64,000 bases of DNA from NCBI RefSeq assembly GCF_018861295.1, contig NZ_JAHLDM010000009.1, forward strand, positions 104,183-168,182, read 5' to 3'. A program made the translations under genes and the position numbers. This document shows, piece after piece, positions 62,394 to 64,000 of this stretch. Every line of letters begins with the position of its first letter. The stretch's first letter is position 1. Under the pieces are notes generated by a model. That model worked only from the letters and a program-made list of their open reading frames with translations, was not told the origin of the DNA and ran no database searches. Source of the DNA: Clostridium_AD estertheticum_D. GTDB lineage: Bacteria; Bacillota; Clostridia; Clostridiales; Clostridiaceae.

Positions 62394-62954
62394 TTATCGC
62401 TTAAAGAAAATCTTAGCTGGTTTTCTACTTGGAGAAGGCAATTGTACCTTTGGATAACCGACTATTAAGGAACTCACTAAATTGTAGTTAGCAGGTATTT
62501 TGTATTTTAACTTAAATTCTTCTGTACCACAGACATGCTCAGCAAATCCAATCCAACAGGTACCTAATTCATATTCCATAGCAGCATTCATAATATTACC
62601 AGCTGCTAAAGTGCAGTCATAGACATTCCAGTGCGAGTCAGTATCACCATATATAAGTATTAAACATGGTGCATTATAGAAGGTATTAAACTTTTCATTA
62701 TTAAGCCAGCTCTCATATTGTTTAAAATATGGGTGTTTTTCAAAATTTTTTAACAAATATTTTTTTGTTTCATCTGATATTTTCTTCATTTCATTTTTAT
62801 CAGTAATAACTACAAAACCCCAAGATTCATTTCCGGAACCGGTAGCAGCTTTTGTTCCAAGCGCTATTAACTCATCAATTACATCTGATTTTACTTCCTG
62901 ATCTGTAAACATTCTTATGCTTCTTCTATTATTAATACAATCACAAATATTCAT
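62394..62954 (-). CDS. nitroreductase family protein
   Basis: The 186-residue flavoprotein begins NICDCINNRRSIRMFTDQEV, with the conserved RRSIR FMN-phosphate motif, and continues with SGNESWGFVVI and MEYELGTCWIGFAEH. The length is typical for single-domain, dimeric NAD(P)H nitroreductases. ATG 62952-62954 follows GGAGA; the ATG 12 bases upstream overlaps that site. Substrates may include quinones, nitroaromatics or flavins. It is separate from the two-domain nitroreductase at 37899. Confidence 0.9.
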   Translation of the reverse strand: MNICDCINNRRSIRMFTDQEVKSDVIDELIALGTKAATGSGNESWGFVVITDKNEMKKISDETKKYLLKNFEKHPYFKQYESWLNNEKFNTFYNAPCLILIYGDTDSHWNVYDCTLAAGNIMNAAMEYELGTCWIGFAEHVCGTEEFKLKYKIPANYNLVSSLIVGYPKVQLPSPSRKPAKIFFKR

Positions 62955-63121
62955 ATATATCTCCATTTCTATATTATTTTTATAACTTGTAGCCTTTTAT
63001 TAAATGATTTCACACATATCCTATTCTATAGGATAGAAAGTTTTTAGGTGAAAAAGAAATACTCAATTATTTACACTATTGTATCACGAAAAAAAATTAA
63101 TTGCATTTATGTTACATTCAG

Positions 63122-63928
63122 CTACCCTGTTACTACCCCTAACGCATTCATCTTATTTATCTCACGATATATAAAAGCTAAAGATATCATTGCAGTAAAA
63201 AAATCGGATAATGGAACGGATACAAAGATACCAGTAACTTTAAAAAATATTGGAATAATCAGCATTAATGGTATTAAAAATAAACATGGTTTCATTATTG
63301 ATAAAAATAATGCTGGTTTAGATTCACCGATATACTGAAAGAAACTTGCAACAATTACTTGAACTCCTACCAAAGGGCTCATTATTAGTATTACTCTTAA
63401 AATAGGAACAGTTAGTGATATCAAAGCATTATCAGATGTAAAAGCACCTGCAATTTTATTTGTAAAACTAAAAATTATAATTAAAAATCCTAATGAAATC
63501 GCAACTGATGTTAAAATACCCAATTTTAAACTTTGTTTTACCCTATGAAATTTCTTAGCACCATAATTAAATCCAATGATTGGTTGAAGCGCTTGTCTAA
63601 TTCCATATATAGGAACAGTAATAAATGCAAATACACGATTATATATACCAAATGCTGAAAGATATAAATCAGATCCTCCATAAATTCTCAATGAGTTGTT
63701 TAATACTATGGAAAGAACTCCATAGCCCAGTTGAGTCATAAATGTTGATAATCCTAAAGAAATTGCTTCCTTCAATAATTTTATATTAATTGTTAAATGT
63801 TTAACTTTAACTCCTAAAGTTTTACTATTAAGTCCTATGTATACCAGTAAAAATATAAAGCATATCATTTGGGAAATATCTGTTGCAATGGCAGCTCCTT
63901 TTATTCCGTATTTAACCTTAATAGGCGG
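63122..63928 (-). pseudogene. MATE family efflux transporter, 5' part missing
   Basis: About 268 residues of the C-terminal two thirds of a MATE transporter: YGIKGAAIATDISQMICF, GLSTFMTQLGYGVLSIVLNN, YNRVFAFITVPIYGIRQALQ PIIGFNYGAK, and GVQVIVASFFQYIGESKPAL. Family length is about 450. Upstream of about 63928 the sequence no longer looks like MATE and turns into a GC-rich hairpin, so the gene appears interrupted. Internal ATG 63868 lacks a good ribosome site. Confidence 0.75.
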
Positions 63929-64000
63929 AATTCTCCCATCCTCTACAGGTGGGGGATGGACAGCCTTTATTATTTTAGGTTAGATACATAAAATAATAAA
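63929..64000. mobile_element. probable end of an IS200/IS605-type element (continues beyond window)
   Basis: TCCCATCC...GGTGGGGGATGG forms a hairpin (about 63936-63960) followed by TATTATTTTAGGTTAGATAC. Subterminal hairpins of this kind without inverted repeats are typical of IS200/IS605 ends. It abuts the broken MATE frame. No transposase or TnpB is inside the window, so the call rests on the hairpin and the gene break. Confidence 0.4.

Overview
The window is AT-rich DNA with strong GGAGG-type ribosome binding sites, many TTG and GTG starts, intrinsic terminators and a gene repertoire typical of Clostridium sensu stricto: Fe-S serine dehydratase, DUF4317, NhaC, YkvI, PadR- and TetR-controlled exporters, and LytTR/GHKL signalling. 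It is an accessory-rich chromosomal segment. I see no rRNA, tRNA, CRISPR array or phage module, and no complete insertion sequence. Decayed genes are unusually common.

Layout. 1-6.2 kb: a rifampicin-phosphotransferase/PEP-synthase-like gene behind a TetR regulator, a haloacid-dehalogenase-type hydrolase, an EamA transporter and a CPBP protease. 6.4-15 kb: a membrane-anchored MutS-like ATPase, OsmC, an ECF sigma/anti-sigma-like pair, DUF4317, a Staygreen (Mg-dechelatase) homologue, and a P-loop kinase followed by an ECF-transporter S component. 15-20 kb: a DAACS symporter and a YkvI / aminothiazoline-carboxylate hydrolase / pyrroline-carboxylate reductase operon, then a photolyase remnant. 20.3-22.7 kb: a bacteriocin-like locus made of a CxxC thioredoxin-like protein, a secreted precursor whose only two cysteines bracket a hydrophobic C-terminal module, and a small membrane protein that may give immunity. 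23-29 kb: a GNAT-YoaP acetyltransferase, a PadR-regulated three-gene ABC exporter with paired operators, and a TetR-regulated BAAT-type hydrolase. 30-35 kb: a GlnKL-like two-component system next to sdaAB-sdaAA and a PTS_EIIC_2-type permease, probably a serine uptake and degradation unit. 35-38.8 kb: LysR, an NmrA-type oxidoreductase and a nitroreductase.

39-60 kb is built around a three-times-repeated segment (small membrane gene, secreted FG-GAP/VCBS-like protein, NhaC antiporter). Copy 1 is nearly intact and copies 2 and 3 are heavily deleted. Between the copies lie a NiaP-like MFS carrier of higher GC, an L,D-transpeptidase, a bioF-bioH-bioC operon with a clear BirA operator overlapping its -35 box, an alpha/beta hydrolase, and a LytTR regulator / GHKL kinase / M48 protease cluster with visibly different base use. 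60-64 kb holds small membrane proteins, a decayed bacteriocin-like stretch, a nitroreductase and a MATE transporter cut at its 5' end by what looks like the hairpin end of an IS200/IS605-type element.

The strongest candidates for something undescribed are the 20.4-22.2 kb secreted-peptide locus, the YkvI/ATC-hydrolase/ProC operon, and the Staygreen homologue in an apparently non-photosynthetic anaerobe. All functional statements rest on motif recognition by eye; no database search was run.
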